Numbered from the stretch's first letter, positions 10,478-22,967 are shown. The stretch is DNA of 64,000 bases from Moniliella sp. 'wahieum' (GCA_003971905.1 RSEE01000071.1:124001-188000), one strand, 5' to 3'. A program made the numbers and translations. The notes: a model not told the origin generated them from the letters alone.

Positions 10478-11649
10478 GGCGGCGACGCAGCGGTGGTGTG
10501 GTGGTCGTCGTCGGTGCGAGAGAACGAAGGGGACGAGCCACCTTCCGTCAGCGCTGAGCCGAGCCTGGCGCCGTGAATGAAGACCGGATGCACCGAACGC
10601 GCCCCAGCCAGCGGCGAGCGGGTCGCGACACAGCCCCCGTGCTGCCGCGCCGCCAGCAATTAATAATTCCGGGGGCGACACAGCCCCCGTGCGGGGTGGC
10701 CCACCGCGACGGATGGGCCGGTCCGGCCCAGCCCGGCCTGCCGCCCGCCCGCGCCCGACGGGCACAGCGCCACTGTGCGGGGTGCTGCTGCTGCCCGCTG
10801 CCTCGGCCCGTGCGGGTTTTGTCAGCTGGCCTTTGCGGCCTGGACGAGGCGGACGCAGATTGCCCCACACACATCGCCATCGCCGCCTCGTCCGCCGCCT
10901 CGCTTCATCACCAGCTTCTCAGATCCCACGTGTGCCTCTCTCTTACTTCCCCGACTGCCAACCGTAGTGGAAAAGAGGGCGTGTGACATGTGATATACCA
11001 TTGCTTGTATTGAACGCAAACGTTGAAGATGGGAGGGCGGGAACTCCTGTTCCGCGAGGCCAATGAGGCTCAGCTAAACGACGTGGACTCATCTTGACCC
11101 CCAGCAACCACACTGTTTACCTTTATGGCACCAAATGATCCGCCATGGCCCTCCCACACTCAAAGGGGGGCACAAGCCATTCGTCTCGCTCCAGATGATC
11201 ACAGATGGACACGCACGCCATCTTCGATCATCATGATCTGCCACATCCCTTCCTCTTTCTCGCATGCCCTTTCCATTATCGACGAAGCGCCCCTCCTGTA
11301 AGTGCTGTGTGAGCGTACACCCTTGGTCCCTCGCTTCAAGATCCATTTGCCAGCTTCAACAGTCAACTCTGCTGTATTTCAAGAGACGATTGGAGGAGAC
11401 ATGGACCACAATCGGTGAGTACAAACCTGCTGGAAAGAAAAGTGGATGGGATGCACTCGTCTGAGAGAAGGCACAAAAGATGTTCCAGTACCCTGTTGGA
11501 TGCATCCGACAGAGGCCTTGGGGGGGGGGGGGTGAGACGGCTAATGTGGTGAAAGAGACAGCACTCGGTGAACAAGAGCATGGTAATTGAATGGCCAATG
11601 ACGGAGTGAGGTTGGACGGTCGACGAAATCGAAAAGAGAGGCATAACCA
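10478..11649. other. Intergenic, SDH1 upstream region
   Basis: The first few hundred bases are very GC-rich and presumably carry the SDH1 promoter. A 12 bp string, CACAGCCCCCGT, is repeated at about 10631 and 10679. No gene is recognised in the rest. A G run occurs near 11520. Confidence 0.4.
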
Positions 11650-13300
11650 AGAAGAGCAACAATAACTGTAGTACCCAACTGCGTAACCGTTTCCCCTGGC
11701 CTCTCTCGCCCCCCCCATCAGGTCCACGTGAGATTGAAGTATGGCTTAATTTCGGTCGTTTTTGCAGTTACTGCAGTGTCTTCGCAGGCTTCACACAAAC
11801 CGAGAAAAAGTGCTATAACAATGCTTTTCCTGTGAGTGTGGAACATATATGTCCCTCAAACGTACCGCTGCTATGCACTTCTCCGGGTTGTACGCTAATA
11901 GGCCAATATGAACAAGATGCGGTGTAGTAGAGAGGGATGATCCCCTGCTGAGACCCACAGATCTTCGCTGGCTCTGACTGAAGGCTTAAAAGACCTGTGA
12001 AGAAGAGGGCGGTTATAAGAACACCAAATGCTCCAATTGAAGTCTACGTGTCAACAAATTGATCAAGCATCCTGAAGTATCAAGCTTTAACAACGCATCA
12101 GGCAGCAAAATAGTTGTCCATGGATACAACTGGCGTGCCGTTCATGTTCATCCATGTCGTTCAGCACATCATGTCCGCGTAATGTCCAACTTGTATGCCT
12201 TTCCATAGCAGATAACATGCAAAGTTCGAAGGTCAGGATTCTGTTATACCCTTTCCGCTTGCTTCCTCTGCTCTAGCTTCTGTTCTTATATTTTGGGAGA
12301 AGGCGGGAGAAGGGAGGCATGAGAGTGGAGAGAGCCCGGGAGGATCTGCTGGCTTTTTCTAAAGTCCAGATGATCGTTGATCGATACCATAATGAGACAG
12401 CTCATAGCAGCGACAAATGGTCTCGTCAAAGGGACCCCCGTCAAAGGAGAGAGAAAAGAGGGAAAGAAAAATACACCATCGCGTCCGTTGAAAAAAATAA
12501 GCCACAAAAAAAACAACAAAAAACCAATGTAATACTCCCGAAGAAGCCCCCTTCGCTCGGGTGGACCTCCGATGGTACACGGCATGCGAACCTGTCGGGT
12601 GTAAGCCCAGACACCTGAGGCTCAGGTCTCAGCCTGAGACTGGATAAGGGCCCGCCTGGTGCTGAGGAGGATGAAGCTGCCGGTGGAGAGAAGAGATGTT
12701 TTGAGCAATGCGGTCAATGTACGTTTACTTTTCCCATCTTGGACCTTTTTCGGGTAAGTTATACCTGTTGGGTTCCCCTGCACGGCCCGATGTGAAACTC
12801 GTTTAGCCGGGAGGAAGAGTTCCGCTCGCAGGCCGCGCACCCCCTGCTCGCTCCATCTCCCTCCTCACTCTCCTGTCTGCTTCCCTTCGGACGTTGCTTG
12901 AAGACTTGTGGCTCACACTACTTTGCCTTCACGCCTTGTCTGAAGGCTGCTTTGCAGTTGATCCATAGGATCGCTTGTGCCCCCAAGTCGCACTCTAGCA
13001 ATACCCTCTTTGCAATCAATCACTTTGACGACTGTCCGCCCAGTTTGAAAAAGACGCTGACTCATACGCACTCTCGTGCCCGACCAGCCTGTCAGACGTT
13101 CTCACAGCGTTCGGCAACATGGAACGTTGAACTCAACGTTCAAGACGTTCAAGCTTCAAGTTGAACCAGCGTATTCCGAAGTCGAAAATTAGCGCGTGTT
13201 GCCACTGCGGGGATTTTAGCCCGCTTGAACGCCTTGAAGCTTGAATGGCGTAGACATAATATACTGAGTATACTTGAACGTTCGAACCACCCTACGTATG
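11650..13300. other. AT-richer gene-free island
   Basis: Base composition drops visibly against the GC-rich surroundings. No protein family is recognised in any frame. It contains one copy of a dispersed repeat (12797-13000). Near its end are short self-complementary strings such as TTGAACTCAACGTTCAAG. It may be remnant mobile DNA, but no terminal repeats or enzyme motifs were found. Confidence 0.45.
12797..13000 (+). repeat. Dispersed repeat, copy 1
   Basis: About 204 bp, from TTAGCCGGGAGGAAGAG to AAGTCGCACTCTAGCA, matches 59294-59495 in the same orientation at roughly nine bases in ten by eye. One small indel (CACACTACT against CACCACT) is visible. Weaker similarity extends some 30 bp upstream. 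Confidence 0.85.
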
Positions 13301-14170
13301 CCCGCAACCCAAGCGAAACGACATGGACAGCTGAGGCGCTGAGAAGCGCCTCACGTCAAATTTAAACGCAAAAAGCAGGGTAACGCCCGCTTACTAAGGC
13401 CAGCGAGCTGAGACTCAGTACTTCGTACTCACAGCAGTGCTGCGCGAGGCGCGACCCCCTTTTTTTTTATCCGCATGCGTTTTGCCCTCAGCGTTCGCAG
13501 TTCACACTGAAGTTTAGCCCATTAGATAGCGCCTGGGCGCCTGAGGCCTGAACGTTGAACTCTCTCTCTGGGCACTCTGCACGCGCCAAAAATTCAGCTG
13601 AGTAGCTCCAGAACTACCACCCCCACCATCGCTTCCCCCCTCTACCAAGCTCCAAGGGAGACCTTTACCTCAGACCCCCCTCGGCCTCGGTGAGGGCTGA
13701 GGCGCTGAGGATCCTCTGCGCGTTCTAGTGCTCTCTCCTTTCAGCTGCAGTAGCACCATTGCCTTGTCCTCTTTTCGAACCCGGGCTGGACGGATAAAAC
13801 TCAGTACCCAATCGACTGAGTTGGATATTGAATACGGACGTATCGGCTGATGCGACGAGGGAGGGTGTGAATCTCACTTGGAAGGTTGAGGTCAACGAAT
13901 GTCTACAGCTGCCGAAAGGCGGTTGGCGCGAGGGTTTGAAGTTGTTTGAAAGAGCACATCTTTAATCGGCCATCTGCCCCCCTTCTGTCCCACCGCCTTC
14001 ATTTGCATAATGGACGCATGGGTCTGGGCTAGAGGACGAGATAGACATGTCGATATGGCTTGGTCATGATGACCAACCGGTGCCAACAATAACGACCGAG
14101 GGCCACTGGACGCGCCGCGCGCACGCAGATGGAATATGTGGATGCACGCGCGGGAGCCGTCTTCGCGCTT

Positions 14171-14213
14171 AGCGCTTAACGATTAACGAGCAACGATTAA
14201 CGAGTAACGATTA
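14171..14213. repeat. Degenerate GATTAACGA tandem repeat
   Basis: Units of ACGATTAACGAG type are repeated with small variations. A longer array of the same family is at 57659-57710. Confidence 0.8.
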
Positions 14214-15504
14214 ATGGTGGGATGAATGATTAATGAGGAATGACATGATGACATCACATGTCACAGGAAAGCCCCCACTCCGCCTGCCTTGCTCGCCAGC
14301 CATACACTGTCAACGGCAGCGCGGGTGGCTTCTTAGCGATCTCGGCACGGAGCGCGTCAGCCTGAGTCGGCCGCTGCTGGCAAGCAGGAGGTGTGGATGT
14401 GATCGCGTGGTCATCGAGGTCATCGAGGTCATCGAGTTGGTGGCCATCGGCATATATCATCCATCATTGATCAGACTTGAAGCTTGAAGCTTGATCGAAT
14501 CCCCCGGCCATCGACCATCCTGCATCCTGCCTGTTCTGTGTCGCGCGGATCTCAGAGGAGGCACTCAGTACTCAGCACTGAGTCAGTACTCAGTACATAG
14601 TACTCTACTCACGCACTCACGCCTCAGGGCCTCTCTGCCCAGCGCGGCTGAGCGCACTCAGGCTGAGCGCTGCGGCACTGTCTGCGCCATAGAGGAGACG
14701 GGAGGAGCGGCCGCTTGCTCAGGCTCAGCGCGCAGTCGCTCGCCGGCACCGGCCCTGTTTTGTGCACTGCGATGGAAGCTACAAGATTGGAGCTTGGACA
14801 GGGACTACGCCTTCGGGACGTTTGGACGGGCAACGGGCAACGTGCATCCCAGACTGGAGGCTTGGCTGCCCCTGTGCTGGCTTGGCCTCAGCGCTGAGCT
14901 CAGCACCTCCCGACGCGGGAAGCACCAAGTACTAACTGTACTTACTACCCCGGCGAACCGATGAGGTCAACCAACGTCTTGGACGTTTTGAACGCTCCCC
15001 CCAGTCCCTTCCCTTGCCTTTTTGTGGTTCGGCCTTGTCTGAGAATGCTGTGGTGTTTGGGCATCTCGCGGCATCGCTCCTCGGGGGTCATCCGGTCAAC
15101 GGTCATCGGTCCCACCATGCATCATGATGCATGACTGGTCAATAGGGCAGTCAACTAGTCACATCATCGCAATCGACAATCCGTAACCGCATCAGGTAAC
15201 GATAAGCGTTGCAGCTTGTAGGTCGTCGAGGTCGTCGAGGTCGTCGAGGTCATCACTTACCACTCCCTCACCACTCCCTCACTAATGACAGCCACTCCTT
15301 GACATCGACTATCGAGCCGGTTGGCGTCCATGTGGTGCACCCATCTCATGCACCGTGCATCATCCGTCGATAATGGAGTCATTGGCTCAGTGCTAACGCG
15401 CTGATGAGGCTCAGCAGCGCTCATCTGCAAATCAGTGTCATGCGTTCTGAGGGAAGAGGGGCGGCGGGGATACGTAGATAGATGATCGAAGGGATGCATC
15501 TTTG

Positions 15505-15675
15505 AAGTTTGAAGCTTGAAGCTTGAATCTCTTGAATCTTGATGGCAATTGGGGGGAGTCGCTAGCTAAGATCTGAGAGCAACCGTCGATCCGGCCCAGG
15601 CCAGCGCCTTCCGACCCCTGCTGAGCGCAGAGACCCTGACGCGCAGAGAAGCTTGAGAAGCTTGAAGCTTGAGCG
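15505..15675. repeat. Cluster of CTTGAAG heptad repeats
   Basis: Two short arrays of AGCTTGA/CTTGAAG units (about 15505-15545 and 15648-15675) flank 100 bp of unrelated sequence. The same heptad recurs at 14475, 35446 and 51312. Confidence 0.75.
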
Positions 15676-16468
15676 CTTGAGCGGCAGGTGGAGGAGGGTG
15701 CAGGGCAGAGGAGACCGGGCAAAGCGACCGTGTGGCAGGGGCGAGTCACTAGTCAAGCTTCAAGCCTCGCGCATCAAGCTAGTCAGCCTGCTGACAACGC
15801 TGGGGGGGGGGCGAGATCACATATGCACATGCCGCACAGGGGCGGACGGCGGGAGGAAGAGTTTGCCTGGTGTTGTCATGCAATCCATACGCTGAGCGCT
15901 CATCAACTCATCAACATTGGCGCTCAGCCCGAGCGCTGAGCTCATTGATCTCTGATCTCACCGATCTCATCGCTCACCTGCTCATCCATCGCACTTGATT
16001 CTTGGTACTTTCAGTGCAGGCAGTAACTCCGCACTAACAGTGAGCGCTGAGTGTACACTCAGCACCGAGGCCCTCAGCCGCTCATCATCGATCATCGCCC
16101 GTCTATCGCCATCAGGCACATGCGGCTTGTGGCCCAGAAGAAAACCCACAAGCAGACCGAGCGAAGGGACGCTCGCGCGTGGACGTTGCGTTTGCTGGGG
16201 CCAACGCCTGCCACTGCCCCCGTTCTCTCCACGCGCAGCGCCAGTCTCGTGCACAGATGCCTCCTTCTTCTTTAAAAGGCCACCGTTCGACCTTCTCTTT
16301 GCCCGCGTCCTCGTCTTGCCAACTCGCCCCTCCGTCACCTCATCCCTTCCTTCCTCAGCGCGACCCCCCCCCACCCCCCCATCCGACCAGTGTTAACGCT
16401 TTCGTTACCGTCGCGCGCGTCACTCCCCCCACCCTCTCCCGCCCTTCCTACCTCGCCAGCCGCCCGCC

Positions 16469-19400
16469 ATGGCCGACGAAACCTTCCCCAAGGGTTCATA
16501 TGGGCCCCAGGTCAACGACGAGTACGCCTCGCTCATTGACTTCATCAAGGCCCAGAAGGCAACCAACGCCGAAGAAGACCAAGGCGGCAACTTCCAGATC
16601 GTGCGCAAGCGCGAATTCCTCCGTCCGTGGAAGGTCCATGAGACCCGTGTCAACCAGGAGGCGGCGAGGCAGAGACTGTAGCTGCCAAGGTCCCCGCCAG
16701 TTGGTACGTGCCCCCAACTCCCTCTCCATCTCCCGCCTGAAAACGTCTTTTGATGCACGCATCCATGCTAACCTGCTCTTGCCCCCAGGCTCGAGACCTC
16801 GATGCAGCAGGGTCTGTCCGAATCCGACGTGCAAACCCGTCGCGCCCAGTTTGGATACAACGAGCTGGAGGCTCCGTCGGAGAACCTCTTCCTCAAGTTC
16901 CTCGGTTTCTTCAAGGGTCCCATTCTTTATGTGATGGAGCTGGCCGCTGCCCTGGCTGGTGGTCTGCGTGACTGGATTGATCTTGGTGTCATTTGCGGTA
17001 TTTGGCCTGAACGCCTTTGTCGGTTGGTACCAGGAGAAGCAGGCTGGTGACATTGTCGCCCAACTCAAGGCTGGTATTGCTCTTCGCGCCACGGTCATTC
17101 GCAACGGTCAAGAGCTTGAGATTGAGGCTCGTGACGTTGTCCCTGGTGAAATTGTGATTGTTCAGGATGGCCAGACGGTGCCGTGCGACGGTCGCCTGCT
17201 GGCTGACTACGAAGACAGGGACGGATCCCAGGCTGCCGCTATTCTCGAGAAGGCACGTGCTACCGCGCACGATGAGGACGACGACGAGGGCGTTGACAAG
17301 GGCCCTGCCATCATTGCGTGTGACCAGTCGGCCATCACGGGCGAGTCGCTTGCAGTGGACAAGCACATTGGTGACACGGTCTTCTACACCACCGGTTGCA
17401 AGCGTGGGAAGGGCTTTGTGCTCTGCACGGACATTGCCAAGCAGACCTTTGTCGGCCGCACCGCAGCGCTTGTGCTCGGTGGCGAGTCGCAGGGTCACTT
17501 CCAAAAGGTCATGGACTCAATCGGTACTGCTCTCTTGGTGATTGTCATGGCCTTCATCGTTGGCTTCTGGATCTCGGGCTTCTTCCGCCACACTGGCATT
17601 GCTACGCCCAAGGAGAACAACTTGCTCACCTACACCCTTATCTTCCTCGTCATTGGTGTGCCCGTCGGTCTGCCCTGTGTTACCACCACCACCATGGCTG
17701 TCGGCGCTGCTTACCTCGCCAAGCGCCAAGCCATCGTCCAGAAGCTTACTGCCATTGAGTCGCTGGCTGGTGTCGATGTGCTCTGTTCGGACAAGACTGG
17801 TACCCTTACTGCCAACAAGCTCTCGATTCACGAGCCCTTCACCTCGGAAGGTGTGGACGTGAACTTTATGATGGCCGTTGCTGCCCTCGCCTCGTCGCAC
17901 AACATCAAGTCGCTCGACCCGATTGACAAGGTTACCATCTCGACCTGAAGGACTACCCTGGTGCCCAAGAGGAGCTCGCCTCGGGCTGGATCACCCACCG
18001 CTTCACTCCCTTTGACCCTGTCTCTAAGCGTATTACCGCTGAGGTTGAGAAGGACGGCCAGCAGTACATCGCTGCTAAGGGTGCCCCAATGCGATCCTCA
18101 AGCTTTGCCAGCCCGACCCCGAGCAGGCTGCCCAGTACCGTAAGGTGGCCGGTGACTTTGCTTCCCGTGGTTTCCGTTCGCTTGGTGTGGCTATCAACGA
18201 TGGCGAGTGGCACTTGCTTGGTCTCCTGCCCATGTTTGACCCTCCTCGTTCGGACACGGCAGCTACGATTGCCGAGGCGCAGAACCTTGGTATCGGTGTC
18301 AAGATGCTTACGGGTGACGCTGTTGCGATTGCCAAGGAAACGTGCAAGATGCTTGCGCTTGGTACCAAGGTGTACGACTCGCAGCGCCTGATTGGCTCGG
18401 GCGGTCTGGCTGGCTCGGCGATTCACGACTTTATTGAGGCTGCCGACGGATTCGCTGAGGTGTTCCCTGAGCACAAGTACCAGGTCGTCGAGATGCTGCA
18501 GCACCGCGGTCACTTGGTTGCTATGACGGGTGACGGTGTCAACGACGCTCCCTCGCTCAAGAAGGCCGACTGTGGTATTGCTGTGGAGGGTGCTTCGGAC
18601 GCTGCCCGTTCGGCTGCTGACGTCGTGTTCTTGGACGAGGGTCTGTCGACCATCATCACCTCGATCAAGGTTGCCCGCCAGATTTTCCACCGTATGAAGG
18701 CGTACATTCAGTACCGTATCTCGCTCTGTCTTCACCTTGAGATTTACCTGTTGCTGTCGATCTGCATTCGCGACGAGGTTATCCGTGCCGACCTGATTGT
18801 CTTTATTGCTCTCTTTGCCGACTTGGCCACCATTGCCATCGCGTACGACAATGCGCCCGCTGCCAAGGAGCCCGTCGAGTGGCAGCTGCCCAAGATTTGG
18901 GTCATCTCGACCATTCTCGGTGCCCTGCTCGCGGCCGGTACTTGGATTGTCCGTGGCACCCTCTTCCTCCCCGACGGTGGTATCGTGCAGAACTTCGGTA
19001 ACGTGCAGCTTATCCTCTTCCTTGAGGTTTCGCTCACGGAGAACTGGCTCATCTTTGTCACGCGTCTTGGCTCGGGTACCTCGGACGAGAACACATCCCG
19101 TCCTGGGAGCTGGTCGGTGCGATTCTGGGTGTCGATGCGTTGGCGACAATCTTCACTCTGTTTGGCTGGCTCGGCGGGCCCGATTGCGCGCTACATCCAC
19201 TCGCCCCGCTTGCGCCACAACAAGCACAACTGGACCGACGTGGTTACCGTTGTGCGTGTGTGGGCGTACTCGATCGGTGTGACGATCATCATTACGGTGG
19301 TGTACTAGTGCTGAACAAGCTCGAGTGGATCAACCGCATGGGCCGTCGCGTTCGCTCGACCAAGAACCCAGTGCTGGAAGACTTCTTCACCAACTTGCAG

Positions 19401-19490
19401 CGTCTCACGGTCGTCCACGAGAAGTCCGAGGAGGGTGAGCCGGACATCTACTCGTTTGCTACCCGCCTCGAGGTGGACGATGAGGAGTAA
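16469..19490 (+). CDS. PMA1: Plasma-membrane H+-ATPase (P-type, P3A)
   Basis: This pump expels protons at the cost of ATP and sets the plasma-membrane potential. Exon 1 starts [13 protein letters not shown]; an 85 nt intron (16704-16788, branch GCTAACC) lies inside SW-LETS. Landmarks in order: AITGES (A domain), phosphorylation motif CSDKTGT at about 17789-17803, [12 protein letters not shown] and KGAP (N domain), [31 protein letters not shown] (P-domain hinge), then membrane helices with [19 protein letters not shown]. It ends [10 protein letters not shown]. Size matches the family (about 900-1000 residues). At least seven frame changes occur (near 16663, 17003, 17943, 18085, 19090, 19180, 19308). 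Those I decoded are missing bases, for example ATC-TCGACCTG where family members have ILDL. Confidence 0.96.
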
Positions 19491-20804
19491 GAAGCGGGGG
19501 TTGTTTCGTACCCTCCTCTCATCTCTTCCCTCTTATAACCGATTCGCTTTGTTCATTCCCCCTCCTCACTTTGGTTCTTGGCCTCCGCTTTAGGTCTCGT
19601 TAATCCAACATTCCCCAGGCTCCCATGGCGCTGTTTGTTCAGGCTGTTGAGTTGAAGCTTTTCTGCTTTTCAGCTTGTTGGTGCCCGGCTACCCCCACTG
19701 GCCCACCTCCCTTTTTTGGCCTCTGGATCCCCCGCCCTCCGTTTTTTTTGCTTCTTCTCGCTCGTTGTTCTTACTTTCTATGCGCTTTAGAGCTTCCCAT
19801 GTTTTCCCCCCTGTTCTGCCTTAGCTTTTTGCGCGTGCTGGGCCAAATAAGAACAGCCTATTGACCCCCATCTACTTTTCTGTTGCGTATTATGTAGACG
19901 GATGCACAAATGCGAGGAATATATCGGTTTCCCTCCTGCTTAGTATCCGCCACACGAACACCACGAACCACGGTGTGCCCTCGACTGGGCTCTGATCTAC
20001 CTCGTCGTCTCACATTCCTTATTACACCCCCACTCTCACGGTTATCGAGCGGGGATCATATGCGTCACAAGAGGATTACATTGAGCACGTAGTACGGTGC
20101 ACGATACACAGTGCCCACGGATAAGTACACGGGCATCGTCTAGATGGGTTCCCTTCCCACAACTCGGGACAGGGCAAGGCAACTACTGCCTGAACGGGTG
20201 GAGTGCAACGTTCAACGTTCTTCAACTCCGTACATCGTATACATATACATGGGCGATCTGCCTGTCGCTCGTCATGGTACCGAGTACCCGCCACTTGTCA
20301 CTTGTCACTTGTCACTTGTCACTTGTCACTTGTCACTTATCCTGGCCACGCGTACGCGCACGCCCAATCAAGAGAGACCTTACCCACTCCTCACTTTACC
20401 GGTCCGAGCGGCCATGGGGAAGAGGTGCGTTAGTGGGGGGTGCCTGGGTGCGATCACGACTGTTGTCGCAAGTCACCTAGTCATGCACAGGGTACATGGC
20501 ACAGGGTCGTCTTCGCCTGGCCTGAATTGGTCTGGATGCCTTTGCATTGGGGTGGAAGTCCACGTGGATCCGGCTCGACATGGATCCGGCCCGACACGAA
20601 ATCCAGGTCGGATTGAGGTACAGGAGGGACGTAGCGAAGCACGCTACGATCCTCGATGGATCAGGCTCATTGGGCCTTAGCCTTAGGGTAGCATCCCAAC
20701 GCAGAACCTACTGGGATCAGAAAGGAGACACTGGGTCCCACCTGGAGCCCAAGTGACCTGGTCCACAGACACTGCAATCTCGGGTCAGCATCGCAAGTCA
20801 TGCA
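19491..20804. other. Intergenic, PMA1 3' region
   Basis: The first 350 bp are T/C-rich and probably contain the PMA1 3' UTR. The rest has no recognised gene. A (CACTTGT)n array lies at 20292-20338. Confidence 0.45.
20292..20338. repeat. (CACTTGT)n heptanucleotide array
   Basis: Between six and seven near-perfect 7 bp units lie in tandem. There is no coding context. Confidence 0.9.
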
Positions 20805-22967
20805 TCATGGAATGAACGTGGATTGACTAGTGACTCTGCACTTGTCATGGAATGTTCCTGCGGGACAGGTCAACGTACTTTCCGGCACTGGGACCGCTTC
20901 GGCAAGCTGCACAAACGTGTCCAAGCCCACTTGCGGGCGTAAGGTCCACATGGTCATCGTAGCACGGGATGAAGTGATGCACAGCGTTTGAGGTCCCAAC
21001 CCCACCTCGCTCTCACCTCGCCTTGTCCCAGAAGAAGGCGCCCATGTGATGGCCTTGATCGTGCTCGAACATAGAATGGCAGCTACCAGGTACGGTTCGG
21101 GCGGACCCACGCCGAGCTTGGGCAGCGCATGCACAAATACGCTCGTTGGCATCGATTCTGGTTCGGGGCACGGGCACCGTACCCAAAAAAAAAAAAAGTA
21201 AAAGTCAAGGTAGATGGGATACGTCAGTACCATTCACACATTCTTACTCTTACTACCCCCCCACCCCCTCCAAAAAGGAACTGGGGACCGTACGTCGAGG
21301 GCGGAAGGGAGGGAGGAAGGGAGAGGAAGAGACAACGTACCGTTCCTCGAGGCAAACAGTGTGCCCGACGGACTCCATTCCAGCGCACAAATCCCGCCGC
21401 GGGGCAGGTCGGCAGAAGGTAAATGTTCGGGCCGCAACGCAAGTAGTGTTTCTGGGGCCAACTTGCCCTCCTCAGAACGTGGGGTGCGGGTAAATGGGAC
21501 GATGGTATGCTGCACGTCGCGGGTTTGAGCTGTAGACGCTGGCTCGCGCCAGATCTGCAGTCGGCCATACGGGAAGAAGCTTGTGGTGCGAGGACGGTAG
21601 TGGGCGTACTCGTGCGACAAGGTAGGTCGGGAAAGGTCGAGGAGTGCGATGAGCATCCCCGTGGGCGGGTCGAGAAGATGGATCTACGCGAGTCAGTTGG
21701 AATCGGTTCGGGGTTGGCGGTTGCCAGTGGGAAGAGAGCCGAGGGAGGGCGGGGGGGGGGGGGGGGGTAGAGAACAAAGACACAGAAACAAAAACCAAAA
21801 CGTACCTTTTCGTCGTACCCACCGACGGCAAGCACATCGCCACTAGGACTCCAGGATACCGTGCGGATCCCAAGACCGCCACCGGCATGTTTGGGCAGGC
21901 CAGTACCAGGCTCGCCACTGGGCTTGGGAGCGGCCTTTAAGGAGGAAGAAACGGATCGTGGGGCCTGCACCACTCGCTGCGCACGCGTCGGGGGACCCGC
22001 GACGGTCACGTCGCTGGATCCACTGCGGTTCGCAGCTTGCTTTCCCCCTCTCCTGTCGCTGGTCGAGGCGGACGTAGATGAGGGGACGGCGGCAGGGGTA
22101 GAAGGCGGGGGAGGGCACAGGACCGAGGGCTTCACCGCATCGGGCGCAATTAGGTAGCTGAACCGCAGGTAGCCAAGAGGGGTGTAGACGAGCAAACGGA
22201 ACTCGGCCGCGTAGTCCCAGATCGCAATAAACTTACCGTTTGGGGACCAGGCGGCACGGCAGCGTCTACCGTAGCGACGGGGAAGGACTGGGGAACACGG
22301 GTCAGTAGGGATGGGATGGGGGGCGCGAGCGGGAGTGTAGGTGGAGGCGGGGAGAGCGGAGGCGAAACGTACGTGTTCGACAGCCATTGGATTGGTTGAG
22401 GATCGAAGGAGCAAGATGGATTCTTGTCCCTCCGACGAAGGAGCGACGATGATGAGATGGGAAGTGCGGAGCAGTGAGCAGGCGCGGGAGCTTGACGTCC
22501 TGCACACGTAGTCGAGGTCAAGTCGGGAAGGCTGTACAGGGTGGCGTGGAGGTCGAACTGGGAAAAAAAGAATGACAGTAAAAGTACCTGGAACCCACTG
22601 CCCGGAAACCAAGCCTTCCAGACCAGTCTCGATGCGCGCAACCCAGCCTTGGGCATCGTCACTGCCATCGTTGGCTGCCAGAGCGGGGTCGAGGGCAAAG
22701 ACGCAGGCGGTGCCGGTCTCCTTGGCAGGGGCGAGGGCGAGGATGTACCGCGAATCGGGACTCCACTCGATCGCCGTCAGCTGCACATCCACCTCCCACG
22801 ACCGCACCACCTGCAGGGTATCGGCAAGGCGGACGATGAGCGAGCTGCGCGGGGCCGCGGCGGGCGCGACAGGGGCGGGAGGGCGAGGAGGTAGGCGTAG
22901 AGACGGCCGTCGGGCGAGTAGCGAGGGCGTCGGGGCGGGTGAGGGGCAAGGCGGCGGTAAAGTCCAT
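20805..22967 (-). CDS. WD40-repeat protein of the WRAP73/WDR8 family
   Basis: WRAP73 homologues act at spindle poles and microtubule-organising centres. The protein starts MDFTAALPLTRPDAL, then YSPDGRLYAYLLA. Next come TLQVVRSWEVDVQLTAIEWS, PDSRYILALAP, RAAWSPNGKFIAIWDYAAEF and IRTVSWSPSGDVLAVGGYDEK. The last parts are ICALEWSPSGTLFASRNGTL and a final exon with AAILCSSTIKAITWAPSS. The order and spacing fit WRAP73. A Ser/Gly-rich insert of about 80 residues lies mid-protein. Several short introns are implied (near 22560, 22300, 21800, 21690 and 21340), and frame changes are present from near 22920, so exon ends are approximate. The 20805 end is the stop of the last exon. Confidence 0.75.

Larger units (their letters stand above)
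13301..16468. other. Gene-free low-complexity region upstream of PMA1
   Basis: No conserved gene is seen. The sequence is a patchwork of short degenerate repeats: GATTAACGA units (14171-14213), TCATCGAGG units (14411-14437 and 15222-15252), CTTGAAG units (14475-14494, 15505-15545, 15648-15675), and ACTCAGT/GCGCTGAGC strings (14563-14605, 16045-16070). The last 150 bp are CT-rich, as often seen upstream of strongly expressed fungal genes, and presumably hold the PMA1 promoter and leader. Confidence 0.5.

Noticed and set aside
8567-10576. 669-codon open frame on the plus strand opposite SDH1
   Set aside because: It is antisense to a fully conserved SDH1 frame and has no family resemblance. GC-rich codon bias keeps the opposite strand open.
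11650-13300. Possible retroelement or DNA transposon in the AT-rich island
   Set aside because: No polymerase, integrase or transposase motif, no long terminal or inverted repeats, and no tail were seen. Only the dispersed 200 bp match is supported.
13770-13800. CGAACCCGGGCTGG string resembling a tRNA T arm
   Set aside because: No acceptor, D or anticodon arm is found around it.
14100-16100. CRISPR-like array
   Set aside because: Units are 7-9 bp, degenerate and contiguous, with no spacers of constant length. The genome is eukaryotic.
17953-19149. 398-codon frame opposite PMA1
   Set aside because: It is antisense to conserved P-type ATPase sequence and has only low-complexity charged residues.
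16469-19490. PMA1 as a decayed pseudogene
   Set aside because: All catalytic motifs are intact and conservation resumes at full strength after every frame change. The same pattern affects single-copy essential genes nearby.
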